From positions 1 through 30,004 of the forward strand of contig JBCCHN010000055.1 in assembly GCA_039028695.1 (NCBI GenBank): 30,004 bases of DNA, written 5' to 3'. Position 1 is the stretch's first letter. Each line of letters opens with the position of its first letter. The stretch comes from JANQKX01 sp039028695. GTDB taxonomy: Bacteria > Pseudomonadota > Alphaproteobacteria > Kiloniellales > Kiloniellaceae. The notes beneath the pieces are model-generated. The model had not been told where the DNA came from and searched no databases. It saw only the letters and a list, made by a program, of their open reading frames with translations. This document shows, piece after piece, positions 1-8,033 of the stretch. The translations under genes were made by a program, and so were the position numbers.

Positions 1-1758
1 CACCGCCGACAACAGGCCGTACATGCCGGAAAAGCGGAACACCACCTGCTCACGGCCCGCCTCACTGCGGTCAGCCTCGTAAAAGGCCGCGTCGTTCTCA
101 GCAACCGCGGAATTCAGGTAATCAAAGGCCTCGCCAAAGCGGCCAAGACCGCACAGCAACTCACACAAGGGCCGCAGGACCAAAAGGCGCTGGTCAGTCG
201 CGCTGCCTTCCTTGAAACCACGTAACGCTGCCTCATAACAACCAACCGCCAACTCAAACTTCGACCGGTCATCCGTCAACTCACCAAGTGAACGGTATGC
301 GTTACCACGGTTAAGCTGAGCATTTGCCCAGTCCGCGGGATGGTCCTTTTCATTCCAAACTCGCCCGATAGCACAATAGCCCTCAAGCGCCTGATCAAAA
401 TAAGATGCATCTCCCTTAAGCTTGCCAAGGTTTAACAAACCGGTGGCCCGGTTCATCTGGGTGCGGGCCCAGCCCGCCGGATGGTCTTGCTCTGTCCATA
501 CCTGCAAGGCCGCATCATAGTCCGCCAGCGCACCCTCAAAACAGGATGCGTCCCCCTTCACCTCGCCAAGCTTCACCAATACAGAGGCCCGGTTCATCTG
601 GATCCCAGCCCAGTCCGCCGGATGGTCTTGCTCTGTCCATACCTGCAAGGCCGCATCATAGCCCGCCAGCGCACGCTCAAAACAGGATGCGTCCCCCTTC
701 ACCTTGCCAAGGTTCAGCAATACAGTGGCCCGGTTCATCTGGATCCCAGCCCAGTCCGCCGGATGGTCTTGTTCGTTCCAAACCCGCAGGGCCGCATCAA
801 GGCCCGCCAGCGCACCCTCAAAATAGGATGCGTCCCCCTTCATCTCGCCAAGCCTCAGCAATACAGAGGCCCAGTTCGCCTGGGTTCTGGCCCAGGCCGC
901 CGGATGGTCTTCTTCAGTCCGCACGCGCAGGGCCGCATCATAGCCCGCCAGCGCACCCTCAAAACAGGATGCGTCCCCCTTCACCTCGCCAAGCCTCACC
1001 AATACAGAGGCCCGATTCATCTGGACCCCGGCCCAGTCCGCCGGATGGTCTTGTTCGTTCCAAATCCACAGGGCCGCATCATAGCCCGCCAGCGCACGCT
1101 CAAAATAAGATGCATCCCCCTTCACCTCGCCGAGCCTCAGCAATACAAAGGCCCAGTTCGCCTGCGTACTTGCCCCGTATATCTGTAAGTTTTTCTCGGC
1201 CCAGATTGGAAGCGCCAATTCAAAACAGCGCAAAGCCTGATAGAATAGTTCTTCGCGCATGGACAAATCGGCAATAGCAAGTTTTATTTTACCTCGATAA
1301 ACCTGACAGCTTCCCCAGTGACCTGGCCATTTCTTTTTGGAAACTTTTTTTAAAAGAATAGCCACATCTTTTTCTGTCTGATTCAAAAGCTCTATATCTT
1401 GCCGAAGTTCGCCGTATCTCGATTTTGCGGCAATTGATTCAAGTTGTATTTGGTACCACAGATCCCTTCTGGACCTTTTTGAACAAGCGTCGAATGCTTG
1501 ATCAAATTTTTCTATGGCGATGAGGAATTTTGAGGGCTCGCCGCATTTGCGAGCCTCCTGTAGCAGGATTTGCGCGTCTGCAAAGAGAATATCGACCTTT
1601 TTCACGAAAGCATTAGGTTTAGGGCCGTCTAGGCCAAAGGTTTGACCTATGCCGTCGGACCTGTGGCTCGACGATGGCAAGAGACGGGAACGTGGCGCAT
1701 TGGATCCTATGAGCCTGCGAATATTGTTCGGACCATCACTTCGTTCATCTTTAGCCAT
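1..1758 (-). CDS. TPR-repeat protein, possible TPR-CHAT protease, 3' end outside window
   Basis: The frame is open from an ATG at 1758 to the left edge (586 codons, no stop), with an in-frame TAA just upstream of the ATG. Residues about 1-60 are low-complexity, about 60-190 are helical, and then come at least six tandem 47-residue TPR-like units with the signature LGEVKGDASxFExALAxYDAAL and DHPADWA. Long TPR units of this style are typical of proteins that pair TPRs with a C-terminal CHAT (caspase-like) protease. The last visible part (SEAGREQVVFRFSGMYGLL) resembles the linker that normally precedes CHAT. The CHAT domain itself is not in the window, so that assignment is an inference. The TPRs would serve as a sensor or partner-binding scaffold. 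The gene is the third of a same-strand set, 69 bp after its neighbour, and has no strong ribosome site. Confidence 0.85.
   Translation of the reverse strand, partial: MAKDERSDGPNNIRRLIGSNAPRSRLLPSSSHRSDGIGQTFGLDGPKPNAFVKKVDILFADAQILLQEARKCGEPSKFLIAIEKFDQAFDACSKRSRRDLWYQIQLESIAAKSRYGELRQDIELLNQTEKDVAILLKKVSKKKWPGHWGSCQVYRGKIKLAIADLSMREELFYQALRCFELALPIWAEKNLQIYGASTQANWAFVLLRLGEVKGDASYFERALAGYDAALWIWNEQDHPADWAGVQMNRASVLVRLGEVKGDASCFEGALAGYDAALRVRTEEDHPAAWARTQANWASVLLRLGEMKGDASYFEGALAGLDAALRVWNEQDHPADWAGIQMNRATVLLNLGKVKGDASCFERALAGYDAALQVWTEQDHPADWAGIQMNRASVLVKLGEVKGDASCFEGALADYDAALQVWTEQDHPAGWARTQMNRATGLLNLGKLKGDASYFDQALEGYCAIGRVWNEKDHPADWANAQLNRGNAYRSLGELTDDRSKFELAVGCYEAALRGFKEGSATDQRLLVLRPLCELLCGLGRFGEAFDYLNSAVAENDAAFYEADRSEAGREQVVFRFSGMYGLLSAV
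340..1185 (-). repeat. Tandem 141-bp coding repeat (47-aa TPR units)
   Basis: Six units with an exact 141-bp period: the marker 'atggtc' recurs at 340, 481, 622, 763, 904 and 1045. The inner units are nearly identical at DNA level, while the outermost ones have drifted. The period is a multiple of three, so gain or loss of units keeps the frame. This indicates recent duplication inside the TPR array. Confidence 0.93.
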
Positions 1759-1827
1759 GTTCCAGCTAGGTACCCGTCCTTAAAAACCCAAAGAAAAGTT
1801 TGTGGATGAGTTCCGATGGCCCATACA

Positions 1828-3591
1828 TTAACTTTGGAGGTGTTCCTTTTTACTCTCTTGATGCCAGACCCAAATGGCCTCATCGAGTTTCTTGAAATCG
1901 ATTTTCTTTTTCCCCTCGGAAAATTCCTGAACAACTTGCCTCGAACATCTGGTCAGTTCCAAATATGTCCCTTCATTGTTCCAATCTTCCGGATCATATT
2001 TAATTTGGAGGGCATCTAGGGCTCCTGTATACAATACTGGGAAAGTCTTGCCTTTCGGTCTCAGCCAGAAGAGAAGTTTAGAAGCGGCTGAAACATCACT
2101 GCCATAGAGTCCGCTATAAGCCCTGATGATTTCATCATCTTCTTGCAAACCTCTAAATTTCTCCCACAATGCTAAAATATCTATTTCAGGCAAAGCTGGT
2201 GCTTGTGGCACCTCAATCTGCCGCCAGAGATCCAATAGATCAAAAATGCTAAAATCTGATTCTGGGCTGTAGCACTCAATTGCTTTGGATATGTCCGTCA
2301 AATCCGGCTGGTGAATTCTTGCCTTTTCTAAGCAGTGTTCCAACTTTTTCTCGCTGCATTGAACGTAATGTTGCGCTAGGATTTTGATGCGCGCCGGCGA
2401 CATTAGGGGAAAATCTCCCAGAAACACATTGAGAACCTTAACCTCTGCTTGCCAAGCCCCTTGGGGAAGCCCAAACAGCTTTTCTCTTAACTCTTTCCAC
2501 GCAACATGTTCCGGTGACTTCAAATTCCATTCGCCGCTCGCACTTTTGGCCTCGTACTTCGGCCTCGGCATTTTGTAGCATTTCAAGTCTCTCAAGAAAT
2601 CACCGCGGTCTTCTTTGACCATTATGACTAGGAGCTTATTGAGACCCGGGTTGATAAAACCGTATTCACTATCTACGTCTCTGTCATTTTTGTCTGAACT
2701 GGGCTCTTGGGGTCGGGGAAAAACAATCTCCCTTTCCCAAAAAATGTCAGGGCGATTAGATCCTTCCGACGTGGGAATAGACAGGGAGCGATTTGAGTGT
2801 TTTAGGACAATCAGGGCTTTACACTTTTGGAAGTCTCCGTCAAGCGGCACCCTTATCTGGACCTTATGAAGCCACTCAACTTCTTGGAAAAAATCCTCGA
2901 TCTCAGGTTCAAGCCAAGTTCTATCCATATCTAGTTCGCCAAAGCTCTCGACCAAAATCTTTTCACTATCAGCCACCGCTGCGATCATATCAAAATTGTC
3001 AAAGCCTAAGGCACCTTCGGCTTGGGCCACTTTTAAGAATAAATCGTCATCTTCAATCTCGAGAATTTCAGAGGTCAAACCATATAGGTTAGCCATTAAC
3101 TCAACATCGACGCGCAGGAGATTTTTTTTGCCATCTGGCACTCCCAGTGTGTCGAAATAACTCTTATCGCGACCCGCCCAAAAGCTCGATTTTCTATAAG
3201 CTTCCTCTCTTTCGTCATCCCTTTTTTTATACCATCCACTTTTCCCATCTTCGCCGGTCGAGGACTTTTGATAACGAAGGTCATAACACTGGTGTGCAAT
3301 GCGGGACGCCCAGATGATACGGCTCTCAACACTTGACAGATTTTCTATGGGTAAAATCGATTTTATATCAAGATCTCGCTGGATTAAGTCGAACCGGTTT
3401 TTCCAAAAACCCGGACTAAAAAAGACGTGCCGCCCCGTGATGATTTCCCGTTCGCCGCCCTTTCCTTCTCCTAACAATTTATGGATTCTAGATTTTCGGC
3501 CTCGCAAGAGTTTAACAGCTCGTTCTCCCACGTCCCCGAATGGGTCAAACGTCTCCGCTTTCTTGCTTGATTTGCCGCTTTTTTTAGCCAT
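1828..3591 (-). CDS. Uncharacterised protein B of TPR-linked operon (587 aa)
   Basis: I do not recognise the family. The ATG at 3591 is chosen because it gives a lysine-rich N-terminus (MAKKSGKSSKK); the frame also stays open to a TTG at 3696, right at the end of the upstream gene, which is a possible alternative. The protein appears soluble, with no signal peptide or membrane segment. Residues about 85-390 (ATG numbering) align by eye with the upstream 447-aa protein. Shared points are an IAxxxY block, a D..L....GL...I..D..F block, REIVFPRPxxP, KLLVIMV, and LREKLFGLPQGAWxxxxxxLxV near the end. About 200 further C-terminal residues, acidic and helical, are not found in the neighbour. The gene lies between protein A and the TPR gene, all on one strand, suggesting one transcript. 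A role in a TPR/CHAT-type conflict system is an inference from context only. Confidence 0.8.
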   Translation of the reverse strand: MAKKSGKSSKKAETFDPFGDVGERAVKLLRGRKSRIHKLLGEGKGGEREIITGRHVFFSPGFWKNRFDLIQRDLDIKSILPIENLSSVESRIIWASRIAHQCYDLRYQKSSTGEDGKSGWYKKRDDEREEAYRKSSFWAGRDKSYFDTLGVPDGKKNLLRVDVELMANLYGLTSEILEIEDDDLFLKVAQAEGALGFDNFDMIAAVADSEKILVESFGELDMDRTWLEPEIEDFFQEVEWLHKVQIRVPLDGDFQKCKALIVLKHSNRSLSIPTSEGSNRPDIFWEREIVFPRPQEPSSDKNDRDVDSEYGFINPGLNKLLVIMVKEDRGDFLRDLKCYKMPRPKYEAKSASGEWNLKSPEHVAWKELREKLFGLPQGAWQAEVKVLNVFLGDFPLMSPARIKILAQHYVQCSEKKLEHCLEKARIHQPDLTDISKAIECYSPESDFSIFDLLDLWRQIEVPQAPALPEIDILALWEKFRGLQEDDEIIRAYSGLYGSDVSAASKLLFWLRPKGKTFPVLYTGALDALQIKYDPEDWNNEGTYLELTRCSRQVVQEFSEGKKKIDFKKLDEAIWVWHQESKKEHLQS

Positions 3592-3699
3592 CTTAGCCCC
3601 AAAGGTTGCTCGCCCACGGGAACATGTTAGCGTAGATTTACCGTATGTTGAAATTCGATTCGTCGGAATCTGGTGTTGGAGGCTATTTAGGCCCAATAA

Positions 3700-5043
3700 T
3701 CACTGTATAACGGTCAAATTTGTTCCAGCTATGGCCCAATCCGACTTTGGCAGCCTAAAGAGACGTTCCAGGAGTTCAATCATCCCAGGACTATTTTGCT
3801 TAAGAGTCGGTGCCGAGTGGTTACTCCGACGAGGCATATGGGGCCAGGGCGCCATAAAAGGCAGCCTGTTCAACGAAATATTGGAAGATTTGCACATAAC
3901 TGCCAGAAATCTTGCTGTTCCAGGCTGCCTAAAACGAAGCCTGGCGTACTGACCGCGCTTGACGTTAGGATCAACCGGCCGGGGGATAACCATCCTCTCC
4001 CGGTACTTCACACTGCCTGACGTCAGGCCAAGGGTCGAAATAACTGAAACTTCGTCTGCAGCTACAGACCCTTTGCCATTCCTATTCAGGCCAAAAACCA
4101 AAACTTGCCATTCTTCCGCATGACGTGGCAGATCAAGCTGAATCTCGCAGTATTGATTTACCTTAAGAATTGACCTCCTGGATCTCGAAGAGGCTAATTT
4201 TCCCTCGGATAGGGGCTCGACGGCCTCAAAGGTCAGTGAAAGCGACGGATCTACAAAAGTTCCCAGCAACTCCAATGTAGACAGGGTCAAGGTGTCACAT
4301 ATTTGGTCCTCTTCGAGTTTTAGAATGTGATCAAAAACCTCATCGCTTTCCGCTATCCATGCCCAGACGGGCAGACCAAAAGCCTCTGATATCAGGAGTG
4401 CATCGAAACAATTAAGGCCATTTCCATTCTTGCCCATACCTCTCAGAAAAGACTCTGAACGGGAGCTAAGACCGTGCTTTTTTTTAACAGGGTTGTGAGG
4501 CAAATCCTTTGTTGGGAGCCACTTTTTATTCGAATAAATGTAACCGTATCTATTGAAAGCAATTTCGGCCATAGACCTGAGTGTGTTATTGATAGTCGCC
4601 TTTTTTTTAACAGCTACTTTTTTGCCGTCGACAACTTCCTCAATGTAAACACCAAAGTTTTCGGCTTTTTTAAGCCGACTTTGAAACCGACGCAAAAAGG
4701 GATGGTCCTCTGGATACAATTGCCAGGGATTGGTCAAAATCGTGACCCGACTAGGGTGATCCTGGAGCAACTTCTCTAAATCAGGAAAGGTACGCGTTTC
4801 ATGGTCACAGACCATACAGATAAGTCTCCTCTTTTTTGGGGTGAAAAAACAAGGCACAGAACCTATCTGCCCTATCCAATTTACCCTATGGGAGAATCGT
4901 CGGAATCCCGCCTTGCCACACAAAAGATAGCACGGCACTGGCGCGGCGGAAGAATTTTTCACAGTTACTTTTAGGGAACGGGTCAAGATACCGCGCAGAA
5001 TGCTTTCAATTCCGTATCCAATAGAGTCTTGTTTGACCTTCAA
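3700..5043 (-). CDS. Uncharacterised protein A of TPR-linked operon (up to 447 aa)
   Basis: The family is not recognised. The open frame begins at a TTG (5043) that directly follows an in-frame TAA and has no visible Shine-Dalgarno site, so the true start may be internal (a GTG near residue 28 or the ATG near residue 77). The N-terminal 80 residues contain five cysteines (38, 42, 65, 76, 79), a possible metal site or an artefact of a wrong start. From residue about 155 to the end it matches protein B: residues 157-170 (AEIAFNRYGYIY), 213-237 (FDALL...FGLPVWAWIAESDEVF), 312-320 (WQVLVFGLN), 348-358 (RERMVIPRPVD), 379-384 (FLAVMC) and 423-446 (ELLERLFRLPKSDW...LTVI). It is the first gene of the minus-strand set; the downstream gene starts 108 bp after its stop. 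No membrane segments. Confidence 0.72.
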   Translation of the reverse strand: MKVKQDSIGYGIESILRGILTRSLKVTVKNSSAAPVPCYLLCGKAGFRRFSHRVNWIGQIGSVPCFFTPKKRRLICMVCDHETRTFPDLEKLLQDHPSRVTILTNPWQLYPEDHPFLRRFQSRLKKAENFGVYIEEVVDGKKVAVKKKATINNTLRSMAEIAFNRYGYIYSNKKWLPTKDLPHNPVKKKHGLSSRSESFLRGMGKNGNGLNCFDALLISEAFGLPVWAWIAESDEVFDHILKLEEDQICDTLTLSTLELLGTFVDPSLSLTFEAVEPLSEGKLASSRSRRSILKVNQYCEIQLDLPRHAEEWQVLVFGLNRNGKGSVAADEVSVISTLGLTSGSVKYRERMVIPRPVDPNVKRGQYARLRFRQPGTARFLAVMCKSSNISLNRLPFMAPWPHMPRRSNHSAPTLKQNSPGMIELLERLFRLPKSDWAIAGTNLTVIQ

Positions 5044-5186
5044 TTACGAAAAAACGCCGTTTCTGCCCCATTCGCTACAGTTTATAATAAAAATAGTTTG
5101 ACGTTGCCCATTTTCACAAATCGCCCGATGCACGCTGAATTACTCTCTAATTCACTCCCGGATGCTTCCATATAGCTTCGAGGCAT
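5044..5186 (-). promoter_or_regulatory. Upstream region of the three-gene operon
   Basis: AT-rich 143 bp between protein A and the tRNA terminator. It contains a TTATTATAAA stretch (minus strand, around 5080-5092) that could serve as a -10 region for the operon, but I see no convincing -35 box. No ORF of note. It is the only place a promoter for the operon can lie before the tRNA fragment. Confidence 0.35.
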
Positions 5187-5221
5187 AGAAAAACGGCTTA
5201 GCCAGTTATCGCTAAGCCGTT
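5187..5221 (-). terminator. Intrinsic terminator behind the tRNA fragment
   Basis: AACGGCTTAGC (5192-5202) and GCTAAGCCGTT (5211-5221) form an 11-bp perfect stem with an 8-nt loop. Read on the minus strand it is followed by TTTTTC. It lies 8 bp past the CCA end of the tRNA-Met fragment, so it is most likely the original tRNA terminator and part of the host backbone. Confidence 0.85.
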
Positions 5222-5229
5222 GATTTTCT

Positions 5230-5274
5230 TGGTTGTGGGGGCAGGATTTGAACCTGCGACCTTCAGGTTATGAG
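5230..5274 (-). other. Attachment site: 3' fragment of tRNA-Met (CAT)
   Basis: The minus strand reads anticodon loop CTCATAA, then CCTGA, a variable loop, the T-arm GCAGG-TTCAAAT-CCTGC, acceptor strand CCCCACA, discriminator A and encoded CCA. The matching 5' anticodon strand (TCAGG expected, ACGGA found) and the D-arm and acceptor 5' half are absent. tRNA identity therefore stops at the 5' edge of the anticodon loop, a usual crossover point for tyrosine integrases. The fragment lies 168 bp upstream of the integrase start. The restored full tRNA should sit at the far end of the element on the same strand; none is present in the window. Confidence 0.85.
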
Positions 5275-5304
5275 TCCGTTTCCAGTAGATTTTGTAAGTC
5301 ATTG

Positions 5305-5434
5305 AGCGGACATGGTTCTCTGATTTTTCTTGATTTAACGCACTATTTCAATAGCCTATTCGGCGACACCCTCTGACATTCTGCGACAGAGAGCGACAAC
5401 AACGCACAAAAAAGGTGCGGACACAGTGCGGACA
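5305..5434 (+). promoter_or_regulatory. Arm-type repeat cluster upstream of integrase
   Basis: Short direct repeats lie between the attachment core and the integrase: AGCGGACA (5305), GGCGACA (5362), TGCGACA (5382), AGCGACA (5392), TGCGGACA (5416) and TGCGGACA (5427). All share a GCG(G)ACA core and the same orientation. The layout fits integrase arm-binding sites, which may also mediate autoregulation because the last two adjoin the AGGAG ribosome site. Confidence 0.55.
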
Positions 5435-5442
5435 GGAGTTCT

Positions 5443-6597
5443 ATGGCCGTTCGGATTACAGATAAGCTAGCCCGCTCATTGGAGTCTCCTGAAAAGGGCA
5501 ATCGAATTACCTACGATTCTGAGGTCCGTGGCTTTGGCCTGCGGGTGACCGCCAGTGGGGCCAAGGCCTTTGTGGTCAACTATCGGGTTGGCGGCCGGGA
5601 GCGGCGATACACGATTGGTGGTTATCCCGATTGGTCAGTTGTTGCAGCCAGAGAGGAAGTCAAAAGACTCAAACGGCAGGTCAGCATGGGATTTGACCCC
5701 ATGGGCCAGCGCCATGAGGACCGGGCTGCTCCTACCATGGCAGATCTTTGCCGGCGATATTTGGAAGACTATGCCCCGCGTAAGGCTAAGCGCTCCCAGG
5801 CCGATGAGAAGTCCATGTTGGATAAGCTCGTGCTCCCCACACTGGGCCGAATTAAAGTGCCGGAAGTGACGCCCGAGGACATTGACCAGCTCCATCGGGA
5901 GATATCAAAGAAAACACCGATCCGGGCTAACCGTGTGGCTCAGCTGTTATCTCGAATATTCACTCTGGCCATTCGCTGGGAGCTGCGGTCCGACAATCCA
6001 GTCAAAGGTCTTGAAAAAAACCCGGAGACACGGCGTACCCGCTATCTCAGCCCCGAAGAGCTAGGGCGATTGATGACTATGCTCAGGGAACATCCCAACA
6101 GGCGCAGTGCCAACGCCGTCCAATTGTTGGTCCTGACCGGCGCCCGACGAGGGGAGGTCCTAAACGCCACCTGGGATCAATTCGACTTAGAAGAGGGACT
6201 CTGGATTAAACCCAGCAGTCACACAAAGCAAAAGAAAGAGCATCGCGTGCCCCTTTCCAGCCAAGCGATAGAACTGCTTCTGTCCATCAAAGCAGAGGCC
6301 CCTCCCTCGCCTTTCGTATTTCCCGGTAAATCCAATGACCAGCCCCTCACGGATCTCAAAAACTTTTGGCGTGGTGTCTGCAAAAAGGCCGAGCTGCAAG
6401 GGATCAGGATCCATGATCTTAGACACGCTTATGCCAGTCTGCTGGTCAGTTCAGGCCTCTCACTGCCTGTAATAGGGGCTCTACTAGGGCATACGCAGCC
6501 CCAAACGACAGCCCGCTACAGCCACCTTTTTGACGAGCCCCTCCGGGAGGCGACCGAAATCGTCGGCAAGGCAATATCTGGAAATGGCGTAAAGTGA
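5443..6597 (+). CDS. int: Tyrosine-type site-specific integrase
   Basis: 384 aa, a standard length for tRNA-targeting phage/island integrases. Residues 1-95 form an arm-binding domain (DUF4102 type, with YDSEVRGFGLRV and YTIGGYPDWS), about 98-195 the SAM-like core-binding domain and about 200-375 the catalytic domain. Visible active-site residues are R235 (TGARRGEV), a lysine in the 260-268 beta-hairpin, H324-D-L-R327-H (IHDLRHAYAS), H350 (LLGHTQ) and the nucleophile Y359 (TTARYSHL). The set is complete, so the enzyme should be active. ATG at 5443 is preceded by AGGAG at 5434-5438. It starts 168 bp from the tRNA-Met fragment, its expected recombination site. Confidence 0.96.
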   Translation: MAVRITDKLARSLESPEKGNRITYDSEVRGFGLRVTASGAKAFVVNYRVGGRERRYTIGGYPDWSVVAAREEVKRLKRQVSMGFDPMGQRHEDRAAPTMADLCRRYLEDYAPRKAKRSQADEKSMLDKLVLPTLGRIKVPEVTPEDIDQLHREISKKTPIRANRVAQLLSRIFTLAIRWELRSDNPVKGLEKNPETRRTRYLSPEELGRLMTMLREHPNRRSANAVQLLVLTGARRGEVLNATWDQFDLEEGLWIKPSSHTKQKKEHRVPLSSQAIELLLSIKAEAPPSPFVFPGKSNDQPLTDLKNFWRGVCKKAELQGIRIHDLRHAYASLLVSSGLSLPVIGALLGHTQPQTTARYSHLFDEPLREATEIVGKAISGNGVK

Positions 6598-6725
6598 CCA
6601 CATAACACCAGAATGTCTGTCAAAAGTGATCATGAATGCCGATTTTCAGCGAAGTTTGGTATGCACGACTCCTCTAAGCACTCGCTATACTACGTTCCAC
6701 TTTTTCTGAAATTGCAGCGAGAAAA

Positions 6726-7991
6726 ATGCCCGCAAACGATCAACTCGAACTTCCGGATGGGAGGTCTCCAGCGGAATTTGTATTATACATTATGCGCGAA
6801 CTCCCGCCGACCGACCGCATAGCTGGGTATGATAGCCAGTATGAAGAAATGGAGCGGTTGGTTGAGCAGCGTGGCTTGTTACAAGGATTTTACAGAACTG
6901 GCCAAATTGGTGAAGAGGAACGCCGCATCCGCACCGAAAATCATGACTTGGCGATAGACCTCAAGTTTGCGGCTGCCAGGAAAGAAGTGATTACCCGACT
7001 TAGATCAGGAAAATTGATTGCTAAAGGATTCTGTCGAGTGGGAATGCCGATGATGGCGATTCCCAATGATTTTTGGGCTTTCATGGAGCTGAACTTTGAG
7101 CACGATTCCGCGAACTACAAAGGTCGATTTCATTTTCGGGGCATTCAGATATTTCGAAAAAATCAGCTAACAGAAAACCAGCAGCTGTTGGCCTCAAAAC
7201 ACATCACGTTTTTTCACCGGGTCATAGTCGAAGAAGAAGAAGAAAAAGCAAAAAAAATGGCCGAAGCTCAGACAAGCATCTCGGCCAAAACGACAGAAGT
7301 CAATTTGGTGCAAACTCACCCTGACGCCTTGTTTGACCCATTTCAAGGTAGTGTATCTCTGGCGCGGGCGGCAGAAATTTACGATTCTGATCGATGGGAC
7401 GAACTCAAAAAACTCGTGATGGAAATGAACTACCCAAGTTCTCAAGTGGACAGAAAAAGCCTCGAAAAAAAGAAGAGTGAAATCGAAAGTCTCTTAGCCA
7501 CTACGATAATAGAAAAACTGCAAAAACGAACAATTGCGCTGCAAAAGGTAGCTGATTCTGGTTCAATGATAAGTGCTACAGCCGAGATTTCGGCCAGCGA
7601 GATCGAGAAGCTTAATCCAGGATCTTTTGATTTTACTAACTCATCGGTACTCCTTAAGAGTGGAGAAGGCTGCAAGGTCCTAGTTGCGCGGCCCAACCGC
7701 ATACCGGTTCGCTCCGCATTGGAACAAGCGCCGATTAAAGACGCAGTAGAAAAAAGCTCAGAAGAAGCCGAAAAAAAATACAAGCAAGAAGTGGCTGACG
7801 CATTGGCACTTGTCCCAGAGGGTATGCGGGACTTAAGCGTTCGTGGTTCCATCGTACGGTTAGTTAACTACCTGCATGACAATCACCTCCACCATATCAA
7901 GAAAGAGACAATCCGCCGAAACATTTCACGGTTCAAGAGCCATGGAGGCCACGAGAAGCTTTTTGACCCGTCAAATGAGCAACAAAAATAG
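6726..7991 (+). CDS. Uncharacterised island protein (421 aa)
   Basis: I do not recognise a named function. Residues about 1-110 are helical, with a VITRLRSGKLIAKGF segment followed by IPNDFWAFMELNFEHDSANYKG, a pattern I associate with hypothetical proteins of proteobacterial genomes. A very acidic stretch (VEEEEEKAKK, near 165-175) leads into a lysine- and glutamate-rich middle part with coiled-coil character. The last 55 residues (LVNYLHDNHLHHIKKETIRRNISRFK) are basic and could form a helix-turn-helix. No signal peptide or membrane segment. The ATG has only a weak GAGA upstream. It lies between int and the AlpA-like gene, the usual position of accessory cargo in such elements, so a role in regulation or phage interference is possible but not shown. 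Confidence 0.75.
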   Translation: MPANDQLELPDGRSPAEFVLYIMRELPPTDRIAGYDSQYEEMERLVEQRGLLQGFYRTGQIGEEERRIRTENHDLAIDLKFAAARKEVITRLRSGKLIAKGFCRVGMPMMAIPNDFWAFMELNFEHDSANYKGRFHFRGIQIFRKNQLTENQQLLASKHITFFHRVIVEEEEEKAKKMAEAQTSISAKTTEVNLVQTHPDALFDPFQGSVSLARAAEIYDSDRWDELKKLVMEMNYPSSQVDRKSLEKKKSEIESLLATTIIEKLQKRTIALQKVADSGSMISATAEISASEIEKLNPGSFDFTNSSVLLKSGEGCKVLVARPNRIPVRSALEQAPIKDAVEKSSEEAEKKYKQEVADALALVPEGMRDLSVRGSIVRLVNYLHDNHLHHIKKETIRRNISRFKSHGGHEKLFDPSNEQQK

Positions 7992-8033
7992 GCTCTGAGC
8001 ACTTGCCCATTTGAGTGCCCAATTCGCACACCC

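Noticed and set aside
340..1185. Regularly spaced repeats that could suggest a CRISPR array
   Set aside because: The period is 141 bp with no distinct spacers, and the whole stretch is one open minus-strand frame of TPR units.
481..1277. Two long plus-strand open frames with repeated peptides
   Set aside because: They are shadows of the minus-strand TPR repeats; proline- and arginine-rich composition and no ribosome sites.
3592..3696. TTG start at 3696 for protein B
   Set aside because: It would add 35 residues with no ribosome site and abut the upstream stop; the ATG at 3591 gives a more usual N-terminus. Kept as an alternative only.
5230..5300. Complete tRNA-Met gene
   Set aside because: Only the 3' half is present; the 5' anticodon strand does not pair and no D-arm or acceptor 5' strand follows.
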